Below are positions 32,589 to 42,250 of a stretch of 48,592 nt of DNA, one piece after another. Where the stretch lies: NCBI RefSeq assembly GCF_001544315.1, contig NZ_BCQG01000010.1, forward strand, positions 1 through 48,592, written 5' to 3'. A program made the translations under genes and the position numbers. Below the pieces are notes generated by a model that ran no database searches, was not told where the DNA came from, and saw only the letters and a list, made by a program, of their open reading frames with translations. Position 1 is the stretch's first letter. Each line of letters begins with the position of its first letter. The stretch is from Geobacillus jurassicus NBRC 107829 (GTDB lineage: Bacteria > Bacillota > Bacilli > Bacillales > Anoxybacillaceae).

Positions 32589-33445
32589 CATTCCACTGAG
32601 ATCTCTTCCTCTTCTTTTTTCTCAAGCTCTGCCCCTTCCTGAAACACCGCTTCAAAGAAACGGCTGGCCGGTGCGGCAAGTTGTTGGTAATAGTCGTTGA
32701 ACAAGGCGGCGGCATGGTTTCCCATCCACTCGTTCGGCAACAGCTCTTCCGGCAAGCTAGGGTCGATGAACAAAAACTTCCGGTATTCATGGACGAGCTT
32801 CGTCCGCTCGACAAAACATTCCGCGTCCGACATTTCTCCGCGTTCGATTTTATGTTTGTCAATCACGTATTTCTGACTGTAAACCGCAATAAACTGCTCG
32901 TATTTTTGGTTGATCTCTTCTAAGTTCCAGCACTTTTCGACAAGCCGCTTGTTCGTATGCGGTCCATCGTATTCGGCAAGAAAGAAGTCGACGTATGGAC
33001 GAATGTCATACTTGTCGATCAAGTCGTACACTTGTTGCTCCAGATTATTCGGTGAAATCCAGCAGCTGTTGGAAATCGTGCCGAACCCGCTCCAAACAAG
33101 CTCCTTTCTCAGTTCATCGCGCAAATGCCGCTTCTCCTCAGGAATCGTATAGATGAGAATGCGCCATTTCCCGTCCCAATGCTCGGGGCGCGTTTTGTAA
33201 ATGCGCCGCGCGGCCTCCTCCATCCGCTTCACGCCGCGTTCCGTGAGCGAATAGTAGCTTTTGTTGCCGCGTTTTTCCGCCCGAATCCAGCCTTGTTTGC
33301 TCATGCGCGACACAGCCGCCCGCACTGCTTGGTCGTTATGGCCGAACTCGCGGAGAAGGCGGATCAAGCTGCCGATCCAAATTTCGCCGCCGTAGTGGCG
33401 GATGTAGTCGCCGTAAATCGTAAAGATCATTGAGCGTGTATTCAT
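32588..33445 (-). CDS. paaX: PaaX-family repressor of the phenylacetate cluster (copy 2)
   Basis: 285-residue regulator with the PaaX architecture: an N-terminal winged helix (MIFTIYGDYIRHYGGEIWIGSLIRLL, then NDQAVRAAVSRMSKQGWIRAEKRGNKSYYSLTERG), the central WRILIYTIPEEKRHLRDELRKEL segment, and the C-terminal ERTKLVHEYRKFLFIDPSLPEELLP. It follows the thiolase gene, separated by a strong terminator at 33535-33569, and has its own start at ATG 33445. By family it binds DNA until phenylacetyl-CoA accumulates. It is the best candidate for the shared AACGTTATATA operators, but a TetR-type PaaR elsewhere in the genome is an equal possibility. Confidence 0.9.
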   Translation of the reverse strand: MNTRSMIFTIYGDYIRHYGGEIWIGSLIRLLREFGHNDQAVRAAVSRMSKQGWIRAEKRGNKSYYSLTERGVKRMEEAARRIYKTRPEHWDGKWRILIYTIPEEKRHLRDELRKELVWSGFGTISNSCWISPNNLEQQVYDLIDKYDIRPYVDFFLAEYDGPHTNKRLVEKCWNLEEINQKYEQFIAVYSQKYVIDKHKIERGEMSDAECFVERTKLVHEYRKFLFIDPSLPEELLPNEWMGNHAAALFNDYYQQLAAPASRFFEAVFQEGAELEKKEEEEISVE

Positions 33446-33534
33446 TGTGAATGGACTCCCTTTATCTTGTTTTCGAACTATAATCGTAACAGACTTTTAT
33501 CACGCTCGCAAGACGGGAGAAAAAACAAAAGGAA

Positions 33535-33569
33535 TAAAAAGAGCCGCCTCACTAGGAAGCAGGCGGCTC
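33535..33569 (-). terminator. Terminator of the paa operon
   Basis: GAGCCGCCT (33541-33549) pairs with AGGCGGCTC (33561-33569). On the minus strand the stem is followed by TTTTTATT. Confidence 0.85.
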
Positions 33570-33612
33570 TTGACAGCCTGCCAACGGGCGGCCGCAGCTT
33601 CGTCCGGCGTCA

Positions 33613-33650
33613 TTTCACCAGGTCGCCTGTACAAGATCAACCTGGTGAAA
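33613..33650. other. Second hairpin directly after the thiolase gene
   Basis: TTTCACCAGGT (33613-33623) pairs perfectly with ACCTGGTGAAA (33640-33650). It lies six bases beyond the thiolase stop, upstream of the main terminator, without a T-run. Possibly an mRNA-stabilising structure. Confidence 0.5.
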
Positions 33651-33655
33651 CACCC

Positions 33656-34867
<1,212 letters not shown>

Positions 34868-34893
34868 GTTTTCTCCCTTCCTTTTCCAGCGAA

Positions 34894-35757
34894 TCAGCTG
34901 TTTTCCCGATTCGTATAGTCATAGACGCCGCGGCCTGTTTTGCGGCCGAGCCGCCCCGCTTTGACGTATTGCTCCAACAGCGGCGCCGGACGGTATTTTT
35001 CTCCGAGTTTTTCGTGCAAATATTTTAAGTTGTTCAGCCTCGTATCGAGCCCGACTAAATCCGCAAGCTCAAACGGCCCCATCGGGAAGTTGAGGCCGAG
35101 CTTGATCGCTTTGTCGATCTCTTCCGGCGTCCCGACCCCTTCCTGCAGCATATAAAACGCTTCATTGCCGACAAGGGCGCTGATCCGGCTCGTGACGAAT
35201 CCCGGAAATTCATTGACCACCACTGTTTCTTTCCCCATTCGCTCGGCGGCTTCTTTCGCCACTTGTGCCGTTTCATCGCTCGTTTCAAGGCCGCGGATGA
35301 TTTCCACCAGCTTCATTTTATGGACCGGATTGAAAAAGTGCATGGCGATCACCCGCTCCGGCCGCTTCGTGAACGAGCCGATTTCCGTCGGGCTCATCGT
35401 GGACGTATTCGTCGCGAAATAGCACGAGGCTGGCGCATGAGCGTCAATTGTCTCAAACACTTGTTTTTTCAGTTCAAGCTTTTCCGGCACCGCCTCGATC
35501 ACCAAATCGGCATCGCGCACAGCGGCTGCCAAATCAAGCGAATACGACAGACGCACCTCGGCTTCTTGCCGCTCTCCAGTTGTCAATTTTCCTCGAGTGA
35601 CCGCTTGTTCAAAAATAGAAGTGATCTCCTTCCGAGCGCTGTCCAATTGTTCTTGCTTGACGTCAACTAACGTCGTCTGAAACCCGCCGACAGCGCCGAC
35701 ATAAGCAATGCCTCTTCCCATTACGCCGCTGCCGACGACAACAAGACGTTCGATCAT
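34894..35757 (-). CDS. paaH: 3-hydroxyacyl-CoA dehydrogenase
   Basis: NAD-dependent dehydrogenase of 287 residues oxidising 3-hydroxyadipyl-CoA (PaaH role). MIERLVVVGSGVMGRGIAYV carries the NAD-binding GxGxxG. FFATNTSTMSPTEI-type and MHFFNPVHKMKLVEII motifs with the catalytic His follow, then GFVTSRISALVGNEAF and the C-terminal dimerisation domain. It is the short single-module form; E. coli PaaH is about 475 residues. Start ATG 35757 follows GGAGAGGGGGAAGACG. The frame is open for another 62 codons upstream into the 235-bp gap behind the ALDH gene, but without a binding site. Confidence 0.9.
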   Translation of the reverse strand: MIERLVVVGSGVMGRGIAYVGAVGGFQTTLVDVKQEQLDSARKEITSIFEQAVTRGKLTTGERQEAEVRLSYSLDLAAAVRDADLVIEAVPEKLELKKQVFETIDAHAPASCYFATNTSTMSPTEIGSFTKRPERVIAMHFFNPVHKMKLVEIIRGLETSDETAQVAKEAAERMGKETVVVNEFPGFVTSRISALVGNEAFYMLQEGVGTPEEIDKAIKLGLNFPMGPFELADLVGLDTRLNNLKYLHEKLGEKYRPAPLLEQYVKAGRLGRKTGRGVYDYTNRENS

Positions 35758-35992
35758 CGTCTTCCCCCTCTCCTGTTTTGGCGTATGACGGCTGATGCAT
35801 CGAGCCGGCGTTTCCTTTCGCCAAGCGGCGGACGCCATCAAATGAACTTGCACCCCATCGGCAGCGACGGGGTGCTCGGCAAACGGCCGGAGGCATCCCC
35901 CATCGGCCGTCCTAAGCAATCCTAAGCCTTCAAGGCGCTGCAAGCCGAACTATACTCCCAAGGACACGACAGGCCAAGCAACGCCGGCGGCC

Positions 35993-37510
35993 TTAGACGC
36001 CGAACGGATTGAGCGGACGCGGACCGTAATACGACAGCACGCTTTTCGTTTCTGTGTACAAATCAAGCGCCTCGACAGACAGCTCGCGCCCAAATCCGGA
36101 TTGTTTGTAGCCGCCAAACGGCGTGCCTGGGAAAGCGGAGAATGGGCTGTTGACCATGACAATGCCGGAGCGCAACTGTTTGGCTACACGAACCGCCCGA
36201 CCATGATCTTTCGTCCAAATGGCGGCAGCGAGCCCATAATCGCTGTCGTTCGCCAATTCAATGGCTTCGGCTTCATCGCGAAATTTCATCACGACGACAA
36301 CCGGTCCGAAAATTTCTTCTCGAACCGCTTTCATTTGATGGTTCACGTTCGTCAAAATCGTCGGCTCATACCAGTAACCGTTTTCAAAGCCAGCGACAAC
36401 CGCCTCTTTTCCCCCGGCGGCGACCGTCGCTCCATCGGCGACAGCCGATTGCACGTATTCGTCAATCACTTCCAGCTGACCGCGGCTGATGATCGCCCCG
36501 ACATGCGTGCCGGCATCAAACGGATTGCCGAGTTTCAGCAGCTTCGTTTTGGCCACGAACGCTTCCATAAACGCGTCATAGATGCTTTCATGCACATACA
36601 AGCGGGAGCGCGCCTCGCACGACTGGCCGCTGTTGTAGAAAATGCCGAACAACGAACCAGCGACAGCGGCCTCTAAATCAGCATCCGCAAATACAAGGCT
36701 CGGCGACTTGCCGCCAAGCTCGAGCGTCACCCGTTTTAATGTTTTCGACGCCTTCTCCATAATTTCCTTCCCGACCGGCGTCGATCCGGTAAACGCCACT
36801 TTATCGACGAGCGGATGTTCAACCAAATAGTCGCCGACTTCCGCCCCGGCGCCTGTCACCACATTGACGACCCCTTCCGGCACGCCGGCCTCATGGCAAA
36901 TTTCCGCCAGCACAAGGCAAGTGAGCGGCGTCAACGACGCAGGTTTGACGACGACCGAGCAGCCGGCGGCAATGGCAGGCGCGATTTTCCAAGCAGCCAT
37001 CATAAGCGGGTAGTTCCACGGAATGATTTGCGCGCATACGCCGACCGGCTCTTTTTCCGTATAGTTATGAAACGCCCCCGGCATCGGATTGACCGCCCCG
37101 CGGTGCCCAATGATCGCCCCGGCGAAAAACTCAAAATCTTCGATCGCTTGCATCACTTGTCCTTGGGCCGCCGACAACGCTTTGCCGGTATTTAAAATTT
37201 CCAACTCCACTAATTCATTGAAGCGTTCGCGCATGATCGCCGCAATTTGGTACAAGATGCGCGCCCGTTTTTGCACTGGAAAATGCCGCCATTTCCCGCG
37301 GTCAAACGCTTGCCGCGCCGCTTGCACCGCCCGTTCGGCATCCTCGCGCGTCCCTTTGGCAACGCGGGCGACCGGTTCGCCAGTGGCCGGATTGGTGACG
37401 ACAAACGTTTCGCTTGAGGCGCTTTCCACCCGTTCTCCATTAATAATCAAATGATAGAAATCGCGTTTCGTTGGCATCGGTTCCATTTTCTTTTGTTTGA
37501 CAGTCGCCAT
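35993..37510 (-). CDS. Aldehyde dehydrogenase of the paa operon (copy 2)
   Basis: 505-residue ALDH with catalytic Glu in LELGGKSP (about 265), Cys in NSGQSCEARSRL (about 298) and the end FGGYKQSGFGREL. In the paa operon it may oxidise 3-oxo-5,6-dehydrosuberyl-CoA semialdehyde, as the ALDH half of PaaZ does, or phenylacetaldehyde. Unlike E. coli PaaZ (about 680 residues) it has no C-terminal MaoC hydratase domain. ATG 37510 follows AAGGGGGAACG, 18 bp after paaG. Strongly similar to the ALDH at 2552-4033. Confidence 0.92.
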   Translation of the reverse strand: MATVKQKKMEPMPTKRDFYHLIINGERVESASSETFVVTNPATGEPVARVAKGTREDAERAVQAARQAFDRGKWRHFPVQKRARILYQIAAIMRERFNELVELEILNTGKALSAAQGQVMQAIEDFEFFAGAIIGHRGAVNPMPGAFHNYTEKEPVGVCAQIIPWNYPLMMAAWKIAPAIAAGCSVVVKPASLTPLTCLVLAEICHEAGVPEGVVNVVTGAGAEVGDYLVEHPLVDKVAFTGSTPVGKEIMEKASKTLKRVTLELGGKSPSLVFADADLEAAVAGSLFGIFYNSGQSCEARSRLYVHESIYDAFMEAFVAKTKLLKLGNPFDAGTHVGAIISRGQLEVIDEYVQSAVADGATVAAGGKEAVVAGFENGYWYEPTILTNVNHQMKAVREEIFGPVVVVMKFRDEAEAIELANDSDYGLAAAIWTKDHGRAVRVAKQLRSGIVMVNSPFSAFPGTPFGGYKQSGFGRELSVEALDLYTETKSVLSYYGPRPLNPFGV

Positions 37511-37528
37511 CGTTTCGTTCCCCCTTGC

Positions 37529-38302
37529 TTAGTTTCCTCGAAATATTGGTTTTCGTTTTTCAAAGAACGCCTTGACGCCTTCACGGTGGTCTGCCGTCAA
37601 TCCCGCAATGCGCTGGCATTCCGCCTCCCGTTCGAGGTAACGGTCAAACGTCGTTTCTTCGCTTTCGCGAAGCAGCCGTTTGATAAGTCCGATCGCCTTC
37701 GTCGGCATGGCCGCCAACCGCTCGGCAAACCGCTGCACTTCCTCTTCCCAGGCAGATAGAGGAATCACGTTTGTCGCCAATCCGAGCGAAGCTGCCTGTT
37801 CGGCTGATATTTTTTCCCCGAGCACCGCAAGTTCAAGCGCCTTCGCCCGCCCGACAAGACGCGGTAAATAGTAGAGATGGCCCGCATCCGGCACAAGGCC
37901 GACATGAATAAACGCGGGAGCGAAACTCGCTTTTTCCGAGAGAAGACGGAAATCGCACGCCAGCGCCAAGCTCATGCCCGCGCCGGCCGCCGCCCCGTTC
38001 ACCGCCGCGACAACCGGTTTTTCAAGATGATGAAGCGCTTTCATCATCGGCGCGTATCGGGTGCGCAACACGTCGCCATGGTCCATTTCTTCCGTCACGC
38101 CGCTCAAATCTTCCCCGGCGCAAAACGCCCGGCCGGCGCCTGTGATCACCACGCAGCGGACGTTTGGATCCGCCCCTGCTTGTTTTAGCGCCTTTGTCAC
38201 TTCAGCGTTCATTTGTTCCGTAAACGCGTTGAGCTGATCAGGGCGGTTGAGCGTCAGCCAGGCGACCGAACCTTTCACTTCATAATGGATCGTTTCGTAC
38301 AT
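37529..38302 (-). CDS. paaG: 1,2-epoxyphenylacetyl-CoA isomerase (crotonase family)
   Basis: 257-residue crotonase fold enzyme. CVVITGAGRAFCAGEDLSG and NGAAAGAGMSLALACDF form the CoA/oxyanion site. FAPAFIHVGLVPDAGHLYYLPRLVGRAKALELAVLG holds the acidic residue and the PDAG pattern expected of PaaG, and the end is ADHREGVKAFFEKRKPIF. It converts the ring-epoxide to oxepin-CoA after the PaaABC monooxygenase. 12 bp from paaF, 18 bp to ALDH. Confidence 0.88.
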   Translation of the reverse strand: MYETIHYEVKGSVAWLTLNRPDQLNAFTEQMNAEVTKALKQAGADPNVRCVVITGAGRAFCAGEDLSGVTEEMDHGDVLRTRYAPMMKALHHLEKPVVAAVNGAAAGAGMSLALACDFRLLSEKASFAPAFIHVGLVPDAGHLYYLPRLVGRAKALELAVLGEKISAEQAASLGLATNVIPLSAWEEEVQRFAERLAAMPTKAIGLIKRLLRESEETTFDRYLEREAECQRIAGLTADHREGVKAFFEKRKPIFRGN

Positions 38303-38314
38303 CGAACGCCCCCC

Positions 38315-39091
38315 TTATTTTCCTTGGAAGCGCGGCTTCCGTTTTTCGAGGAATGCCGCCATTCCTTCTTTTTGGTCTTCCGAGGCGAACAATAGGTAAA
38401 AGTTTTTCCGCTCAAATTGCATGCCTTCATACAGCGGATAGTCGACCGCTTTTTGCACCGCCTCTTTGATCAGCCGAAGGGCGAGCGGCGGCTGTTCAGC
38501 GAGGCGCCGCGCCAACCGCATCGTTTCTTCCATTAAAAGCTCTGGGCTGACGACGCGGTTGACAATCCCTAGCTGCTGCGCTTCTTTCGCCGACAAACGC
38601 GCCCCGGTCCAAAGCCACTCGAGCGCCCGCTTCGGACCGATGAGCTTCGTCAGCCGCTGCGTGCCTCCCGCACCTGGCATGACGCCAAGGTTCACTTCTG
38701 GAAAGCCAAATTCGGCCGCCGCCGACGCGACAATCAAGTCGCACGAAAGCGCCAACTCAAAGCCTCCCCCTAGCGCCAACCCGTTCACAGCGGCGATCAT
38801 CGGCGTTTTCACGATGGACAGGCGATCCCAATCGGCAAACTGGTTCAATAGCTCAAGACGAATGGGGTCATCTTCCGCCATCTCTTGAATATCCGCCCCC
38901 GCCGCAAACGCCCGTCCACGCCCAGTGAGCACAATGACACGCACCTTTTCATCCCGGTCAAACGCTTCCACGGCCGCCACGATTTCCGCCACCATTTGGC
39001 GGCTCAGTGCGTTCAAGACATCAGGACGGGCGAGCTCGATAATGCCAACCGCTCCTTCTTGCCGCACCGCAATGGAATTCCATTCACTCAT
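38315..39091 (-). CDS. paaF: 2,3-dehydroadipyl-CoA hydratase (enoyl-CoA hydratase)
   Basis: 258-residue enoyl-CoA hydratase. VIVLTGRGRAFAAGADIQEMAEDD and NGLALGGGFELALSCDLIVASAAAEFGFPEVNLGVMPGAGGTQRL show both catalytic glutamate regions of true hydratases. ATG 39091 overlaps the EthD-like gene by eight bases and follows GAGGAAGTGGAAC. Its C-terminus resembles the truncated hydratase at 2271-2555. Confidence 0.88.
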   Translation of the reverse strand: MSEWNSIAVRQEGAVGIIELARPDVLNALSRQMVAEIVAAVEAFDRDEKVRVIVLTGRGRAFAAGADIQEMAEDDPIRLELLNQFADWDRLSIVKTPMIAAVNGLALGGGFELALSCDLIVASAAAEFGFPEVNLGVMPGAGGTQRLTKLIGPKRALEWLWTGARLSAKEAQQLGIVNRVVSPELLMEETMRLARRLAEQPPLALRLIKEAVQKAVDYPLYEGMQFERKNFYLLFASEDQKEGMAAFLEKRKPRFQGK

Positions 39092-39395
39092 GTTCCACTT
39101 CCTCACCGACCATAAAGGTGACGAGATCACCGGCAAATGACATGACATCTTTTGCCGATGCCTTCGCTTCTTTCGTTTTCATCGCCTCTTGAAACGCCTC
39201 TTGGCTGTCGTAATACATTTCACACAACAAATAATACTCGCTTTCCGTCCCCATCGGCGTCCCCGTAATTTTCGTCACCTTGATTTTTCGGAGGCCAGGA
39301 ATTTTTTTCGTCAACGGCACATGCGTTCCGTAATAATGAGCGTCAAACTGTTCCTTGTCTTTCGGCTGTTTGTACAAGGCGATCATTTTAAACAT
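39084..39395 (-). CDS. EthD-family small protein
   Basis: 103-residue dimeric alpha-beta barrel protein of the EthD/stress-response family (MFKMIALYKQPKDKEQFDAHYYGTHVPLTKKIPGLRKIKVTKI). Members are found with oxidative degradation clusters, but the role is unclear. The position between paaD and paaF, with a translational overlap into paaF, is conserved within this operon and suggests a function in the pathway, such as handling a reactive oxepin or semialdehyde intermediate. That is inference. Confidence 0.85.
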   Translation of the reverse strand: MFKMIALYKQPKDKEQFDAHYYGTHVPLTKKIPGLRKIKVTKITGTPMGTESEYYLLCEMYYDSQEAFQEAMKTKEAKASAKDVMSFAGDLVTFMVGEEVEHE

Positions 39396-39419
39396 CTCGA
39401 ACGTCTCCTTTCCCTTTTC

Positions 39420-39896
39420 TTATCCCAAAGTCAATACGGGCTTCATCGCCTCAAACGGATTTTTGCATTGTTTGCAGTAGAAGATGCTGCGGCAGGCGGT
39501 CGGGCCGAACAAATTTTCCATGATGGTTCGCTCCGCCCCGCAATATGGGCACGCCACTTGCCATGCCCCTGACGGCATTTGCCGCGGCGGCGGCGCGATG
39601 CCAAACTGCTTCAGCCGCTCCCGCCCGGCTTCGCTGATCCGATCGGACGTCCACGGCGGATGGCGAAGAAACTCAATCGCCACCGCCGAGGCCCCCGCTC
39701 GCTTCACCGCTTCCTCAACCCGAGTGCGGATGATATCAAGCGCCGGGCAGCCGAGAAATGTCGGCAGCAGACAGACCGAGACCGCTCCATCACGAACGTC
39801 AACCTGTTCCACCATCCCAAGATCGACAATGCTAATCGAATGGATTTCCGGGTCTTTCACCGTTTCTAACGCTTTCCAAACCTCTTCTTTTGTCAT
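39420..39896 (-). CDS. paaD: PaaD, maturation factor of the phenylacetyl-CoA monooxygenase
   Basis: 158 residues in two parts: an N-terminal DUF59/MIP18 domain (VKDPEIHSISIVDLGMVEQVDV to LGCPALDIIRTRVEEAV, about 14-65), implicated in iron-cluster assembly, and a C-terminal zinc ribbon (CPYCGAERT...CKQCKNPFEAM, about 117-151). It starts at ATG 39896, 114 bp downstream of paaC. The ribbon is the counterpart of the free 68-residue protein at 3999-4205. Confidence 0.92.
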   Translation of the reverse strand: MTKEEVWKALETVKDPEIHSISIVDLGMVEQVDVRDGAVSVCLLPTFLGCPALDIIRTRVEEAVKRAGASAVAIEFLRHPPWTSDRISEAGRERLKQFGIAPPPRQMPSGAWQVACPYCGAERTIMENLFGPTACRSIFYCKQCKNPFEAMKPVLTLG

Positions 39897-40010
39897 GGTT
39901 CTCCCTCACATTTTCCAACTCGCCGCCGTTTTGCCCCTTGAACAAGCACTTCGCCGCCACCAAGAGGCGTCATGCCCAACGCCGCCCTTTGGCGAACGGC
40001 GGCGCGGACA

Positions 40011-40823
40011 TTACCATACCGCATGCGGGACGGCGCGGTATACTTCTGACAACGTCGCTAGCGCTTCATCCAAATCCGGCGTATGTTCGCCATTCCGGCC
40101 GTTGCCATGTTTCATGCCAAACGGCATCGGCCACTCAAGCCCCACTTCGGCAAACGCCGGCGCCAGCGCAGCAATCGTGTTTTCCGTCAGCACCTCTTCC
40201 TCATCAATCAGCCCCCACCGCACCATGTCCTTTCCTTTCGCCCCGAGCGTCAACACGCCGGCGAAATCAGCGGCCACGTCCTGAATGGCTTTTGTCATTC
40301 GCGTCCGCGCTTCCCCAGGGGCGTTGGTCAGTTGGACAAACCACGTATGCCAATGAAGCAGATGGTAGTGCAGCTCCACTTGAATTTTCGCCGCCACTTC
40401 AGCCAGTGGGGCATAAGTGCTTTTTGTCAGCGACTCGAGGCGGACGCGCTTCGCCTGCGTATAAAAATAGTGGCGAACAACAGTAAACGCCCAATCATAT
40501 CGGGGCTCGCGCAAATAATGGCCCGGGCCGTTCGGCCGTTCCAGCAAAACCGCGTTGCGCCGCGCTGAAGCCGGCCGGGCGTGCGCTAATTCGTCGGCTG
40601 ATCCACAGCCAAGGTCTTCAAGCAGCTGATAATACATGGCCGCATGCCCCATCGTATCTTGGCTGATGGAAGAAAAAGCAATATCCTCCTCAATATGCGG
40701 CGCCAAACCGAGCCATTCCGAGCCGCGGTATGCCAGCAAAAAATCATCGTCCGCAAGCTGAAACAACAGCTCGACAAGCGCTTCTTGACCGTCTGGATGG
40801 AAGTGCATCGGTTTTTCGCTCAT
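40011..40823 (-). CDS. paaC: PaaC, structural subunit of the phenylacetyl-CoA monooxygenase
   Basis: 270-residue ferritin-like subunit without catalytic iron. LVELLFQLADDDFLLAYRGSEWLGLAPHIEEDIAFSSISQDTMGHAAMYYQLLEDLG and the helix LEVAAKIQVELHYHLLHWHTWF are typical. The start MSEKPMHFHPDG at ATG 40823 overlaps the paaB stop in ATGA. Confidence 0.93.
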   Translation of the reverse strand: MSEKPMHFHPDGQEALVELLFQLADDDFLLAYRGSEWLGLAPHIEEDIAFSSISQDTMGHAAMYYQLLEDLGCGSADELAHARPASARRNAVLLERPNGPGHYLREPRYDWAFTVVRHYFYTQAKRVRLESLTKSTYAPLAEVAAKIQVELHYHLLHWHTWFVQLTNAPGEARTRMTKAIQDVAADFAGVLTLGAKGKDMVRWGLIDEEEVLTENTIAALAPAFAEVGLEWPMPFGMKHGNGRNGEHTPDLDEALATLSEVYRAVPHAVW

Positions 40824-41173
40824 CGCCGAATCTCGCCTTTCCATGACAAAATTTCCTTCTCATCGAGCACGTCTTGTTCATATTTGCGCCATCGTTTCTT
40901 TAAGTCGGCATACCCTCGCGTCAACCGGTAATCTTTGTTGTCAAGCCGCTTAAGCGCCGCTTTTTCCTCTTCACTCATGCGACGAATATAGTCTCGCTTC
41001 ACCACCCAAAGGTCAGCGACCGGCTCGCGGCGCATAAAGTTTTCCTGCGCCATCACGAGCGCGATCTCCTCATTGGGGGCAAGCAGGCTGAATTGGTGCT
41101 GCATCGGCGCGTCCGGCGTTTTCCGGCTGAACACTTCAAACACTTGATAAAATCCTTGTTCCTTTCCCACCAT
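40820..41173 (-). CDS. paaB: PaaB, subunit of the phenylacetyl-CoA monooxygenase
   Basis: 117-residue subunit. GFYQVFEVFSRKTPDAPMQHQFSLLAPNEEIALVMAQENFMRREPVADLWVVKR is the PaaB signature. It starts at the second ATG (41173), six bases after GGAGGG; the first ATG at 41179 abuts the site. 12 bp after paaA. A C-terminal tail of about 30 residues (RRMSEEEKAALKRLDNKDYRLTRGYADLKKRW) extends the usual ~95-residue E. coli form. Confidence 0.93.
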   Translation of the reverse strand: MVGKEQGFYQVFEVFSRKTPDAPMQHQFSLLAPNEEIALVMAQENFMRREPVADLWVVKRDYIRRMSEEEKAALKRLDNKDYRLTRGYADLKKRWRKYEQDVLDEKEILSWKGEIRR

Positions 41174-41185
41174 GGCCATCCCTCC

Positions 41186-42154
41186 TCATCCAGCCGTCCG
41201 TACGGCGCTGAGCGCCTCGCGCACCCACGCGTTCTGCTTGTACGCCGTCCGCCGCAGCTCAAGCCGCTCTTGCGACTTCGGCCCTTTGTTGCGGATGATC
41301 TCTTTAAACCGCTCCCAATCCGGCTGCCGGTAAATCCATCGGCCCTTCTCTTTGTCAAAATGCATTGTCTCATCAGGAATCTTCAGACCAAGCGCCCAAA
41401 TGCGCGGCACATATTTCGTAAAGAAGTCTTGGCGCAGCTGTTCATTCGTTTTCGTACGGATGCGGTATTTGATCGTGATGTCTTGCTTCGAGGTTCCCGT
41501 CGTGTCGGCCGTCGGCGGGCCGAAAAACATGAGGAGCGCCTCCCACCAACGGTTGAGCGCCTCTTGCAGCATCTCTTTCTGCTCTTTCGTCCCTTCAGCG
41601 AGCGCCAAAATGATCGACTCGCCGTGCTGGGCGTGAAACACTTCCTCGGCGCAAATGCGCTTCAGCGCCCGTGCGTATGGTCCGTATGATGCATCCAGCA
41701 TGTTCGTCTGCGTCATAATCGCCGCTCCATCAACAAGCCAGCCGATCAACCCGGCATCCGCCCATGTCGGCGCTGCCATATGAAAAACGTTATGAAACTT
41801 CAACCGCTCGTTCAATAAATCTTCGATAATCTCTTCCCGCGTTTTGCCAAGCGGGGCCATCAAGTCTTCCGCCACCCGAAGCAGCAACTGGCCGTGCCCC
41901 ATCTCATCCTGCACTTTCGCCATGATGCCAAGTTTCCGCCGCAATGACGGCGCTTTCGGCACCCATTCTTTTTCCGGAAGCGCTCCCATAATTTCGCTGA
42001 CCGCATGCATCGCAATGAGCTTGATAAGCGTCACCCGATACTCATCAGGCATCCAGTCATCGGCTTCGATCTTTTCCCCCGCTTCAATGCGCTGCATAAA
42101 CCGTTCGTATTTCTCCTCATCTGACAGGCGGGTGAACGTCATCATCGCTGCCAT
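41186..42154 (-). CDS. paaA: PaaA, catalytic subunit of the phenylacetyl-CoA monooxygenase
   Basis: Di-iron subunit of about 322 residues that epoxidises the ring of phenylacetyl-CoA. Ferritin-like iron ligands lie in KVQDEMGHGQLLLRVAEDL (ExxH) and RICAEEVFHAQHGESI (ExxH). Start ATG 42154 (MAAMMTFTRLSDEEKYERF) follows AGGTGG; ATG 42172 lies inside the leader. First gene of the operon; its promoter holds a 15-bp perfect inverted repeat. No reductase gene (paaE) follows in this window. Confidence 0.94.
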   Translation of the reverse strand: MAAMMTFTRLSDEEKYERFMQRIEAGEKIEADDWMPDEYRVTLIKLIAMHAVSEIMGALPEKEWVPKAPSLRRKLGIMAKVQDEMGHGQLLLRVAEDLMAPLGKTREEIIEDLLNERLKFHNVFHMAAPTWADAGLIGWLVDGAAIMTQTNMLDASYGPYARALKRICAEEVFHAQHGESIILALAEGTKEQKEMLQEALNRWWEALLMFFGPPTADTTGTSKQDITIKYRIRTKTNEQLRQDFFTKYVPRIWALGLKIPDETMHFDKEKGRWIYRQPDWERFKEIIRNKGPKSQERLELRRTAYKQNAWVREALSAVRTAG

Positions 42155-42174
42155 CCCCCATCCACCTCTCATTT

Positions 42175-42229
42175 AAAATATATAACGTTCGTTTAACGCC
42201 ATTATATTTTAACGTTATATATTTTGCAA
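42175..42229 (-). promoter_or_regulatory. paaA promoter with a 15-bp inverted-repeat operator
   Basis: Minus strand -35 TTGCAA (42224-42229) and -10 TATAAT (42201-42206) stand 17 bp apart. AAAATATATAACGTT (42175-42189) and AACGTTATATATTTT (42211-42225) are exact inverse complements. One lies between -35 and -10 and the other just past the start site. The left arm continues as AACGTTCGTT, matching the AACGNNCGTT core reported for TetR-type PaaR sites. Confidence 0.7.
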
Positions 42230-42250
42230 TCGTTTTTTTCTCTTTCTCTA

